From Oscillospiraceae bacterium (lineage in GTDB: Bacteria > Bacillota > Clostridia > Oscillospirales > Oscillospiraceae): a DNA stretch of 6,266 bases. Below the pieces are notes generated by a model, which was given only the letters and a program-made list of their open reading frames with translations, did not search any database and was not told the DNA's origin. The position numbers and the translations under genes are program-made. Each line of letters starts with the position of its first letter. Position 1 is the stretch's first letter. Below are positions 5,292 through 6,266 of this stretch, one piece after another. The DNA lies in contig JAFRUW010000114.1 of assembly GCA_017438675.1 (NCBI GenBank), positions 1 to 6,266 on the forward strand, written 5' to 3'.

Positions 5292-6266
5292 ATGAGCTAC
5301 GCTACTGACAAAATCCGCAACATTGCTTTACTGGGACACGGAAGCAACGGTAAGACCAGCCTGGCAGAAAGCATCCTGTACATCACAGGCGCTGTTGACA
5401 GACTCGGCAAGGTAAACGACGGAAACGCCACCGGCGACTACGATTCCGAAGAAACCAAGCGCAAGATCTCCATCTACACCGCGTCCATGTTCGCGGAGTA
5501 CAAGAACCACAAGATCAACATCCTTGACACACCGGGCTACTTTGACTTTGCCGGTGAAGTTGTCGAGGCTCTCCGTGTTGCCGACGCGGGCATCATCGTC
5601 TGCGGCGCAAAGGACGGTCTCACCGTCGGCGCAGAGAAGGCATGGAAGTACCTTAGCGAGCGCAACCTGCCCAAGGCATTCTACATCTCCAAGATCGACG
5701 AGGAAAACGGCGATTTTGAAAGTGCGTACAACGCCCTCCGCGACAAGTTCGGCACCTCCGTCTGCCCCATCATGGTTCCCATCAAGAACGGCGCCAAGGT
5801 TGAAGGCGTCATCGACCTGATCCACAACAAGGCTTTCGCCTTTGACGGCAAGGCAAACAAGGAGATCCCCATTCCCGCGGCAATGGCAAGCGAGATCGAG
5901 GAGCTCCGCATGGCCATCAATGAGAGCGTTGCCGAGACAGACGAAGAGCTCATGGAGAAGTACTTCGAGGGCGAAGAGTTCACCATGGACGAGATCATCA
6001 GAGGCCTCAAGGCCGGCCTCCGCGACCACTCCCTGTGCCCCGTATTCTGCGGCAGCGCAATGAGCGGCGTAGGCACAATCAACATGCTGGACACCATCGT
6101 AAGCCTGTTCCCCTCTCCCCTGGAGAGCCGCAAGGAGCTGGATGCTGACGGCAACGAAATCAAGGTCGATCCCAACGGCTCCACAGTCGCTATCGTATAC
6201 AAGACACTGTCCGACCAGTACGGCAAGTTCAGCTTCTTCAAGGTACTTTCCGGCAAGGTAACATCC
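5292..6266 (+). CDS. EF-G-like translational GTPase paralogue, 3' end beyond the window
   Basis: The 325 codons present cover the GTP-binding domain and the start of domain II of an EF-G-family protein (full members are about 690 residues). Visible motifs: P-loop GHGSNGKT (15-22); switch I region ending RKIS (57-60) instead of RGIT; G3 DTPGYFDF (79-86), with Tyr83 in place of the catalytic His of DTPGH; G4 SKID (133-136) instead of NKxD; and G5 GSA (254-256). This matches the EF-G-like second paralogue (FusA2-type) of Clostridia better than housekeeping EF-G, which normally sits with the str ribosomal genes rather than here. It probably acts on the ribosome; the altered His suggests slow or different GTP hydrolysis. 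AGGAAGG (5274-5280) precedes the ATG by 11 bases. Codons are strongly biased to CGC for Arg and ATC for Ile, unlike the preceding gene, which suggests high expression. Upstream lie its own promoter and leader. Confidence 0.9.
   Translation, partial: MSYATDKIRNIALLGHGSNGKTSLAESILYITGAVDRLGKVNDGNATGDYDSEETKRKISIYTASMFAEYKNHKINILDTPGYFDFAGEVVEALRVADAGIIVCGAKDGLTVGAEKAWKYLSERNLPKAFYISKIDEENGDFESAYNALRDKFGTSVCPIMVPIKNGAKVEGVIDLIHNKAFAFDGKANKEIPIPAAMASEIEELRMAINESVAETDEELMEKYFEGEEFTMDEIIRGLKAGLRDHSLCPVFCGSAMSGVGTINMLDTIVSLFPSPLESRKELDADGNEIKVDPNGSTVAIVYKTLSDQYGKFSFFKVLSGKVTS

Noticed and set aside
5328..6256. Two overlapping open frames antisense to the EF-G-like gene
   Set aside because: They mirror the strongly biased codons of an obvious GTPase gene and have no recognised motifs.
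5292..6266. Housekeeping EF-G (fusA) or TetM-type resistance protein
   Set aside because: The Tyr in DTPGY, the SKID motif and the non-str context fit the EF-G-like second paralogue better, and TetM-type proteins keep DTPGH.

Overview
The window looks like chromosomal DNA of a Gram-positive anaerobe of the Clostridia, perhaps an Oscillospiraceae/Ruminococcaceae-type gut bacterium. This is an inference from moderate-to-high GC content, strong AGGAGG-type ribosome binding sites, a TTG start, clostridial-looking MetK and RlmB sequences, and an EF-G-like paralogue of a kind common in Clostridia. No mobile element, tRNA, rRNA or CRISPR array is visible.

Layout. Positions 59-907 on the minus strand encode a rhomboid-fold membrane protein that lacks the catalytic residues and ends in a Cys/His-rich zinc-finger-like tail. 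It has its own promoter (942-970) and a strong intrinsic terminator (3-33). A 232-base divergent region (908-1139) then separates it from a plus-strand cluster: metK (SAM synthetase, 1140-2300), rlmB-type SAM-dependent 2'-O rRNA methyltransferase (2311-3141) and a 653-residue membrane protein (3158-5119). The gaps are only 10 and 16 bases, so these three are probably one operon. After a 172-base region with a good promoter, a palindrome over its -35 box and a structured leader, an EF-G-like GTPase gene starts at 5292 and runs off the right edge (325 codons present).

MetK makes SAM and the next gene product uses SAM to methylate 23S rRNA. The EF-G-like factor also acts on the ribosome, so the plus-strand genes have a translation and methylation flavour. 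The third operon member is the most unusual item. It keeps the eight-helix topology and near-gapless landmark alignment of a P1B metal-transporting P-type ATPase, but almost every catalytic signature is lost or altered (DKTGT, TGE, CPC, HP, TGD, GDGxND). It looks like a pseudo-pump kept as a full-length reading frame. The rhomboid-like protein is likewise a pseudo-enzyme by sequence, and the EF-G-like factor has changed G-motifs. Three proteins with eroded catalytic sites in about 6 kb is the main theme worth following.
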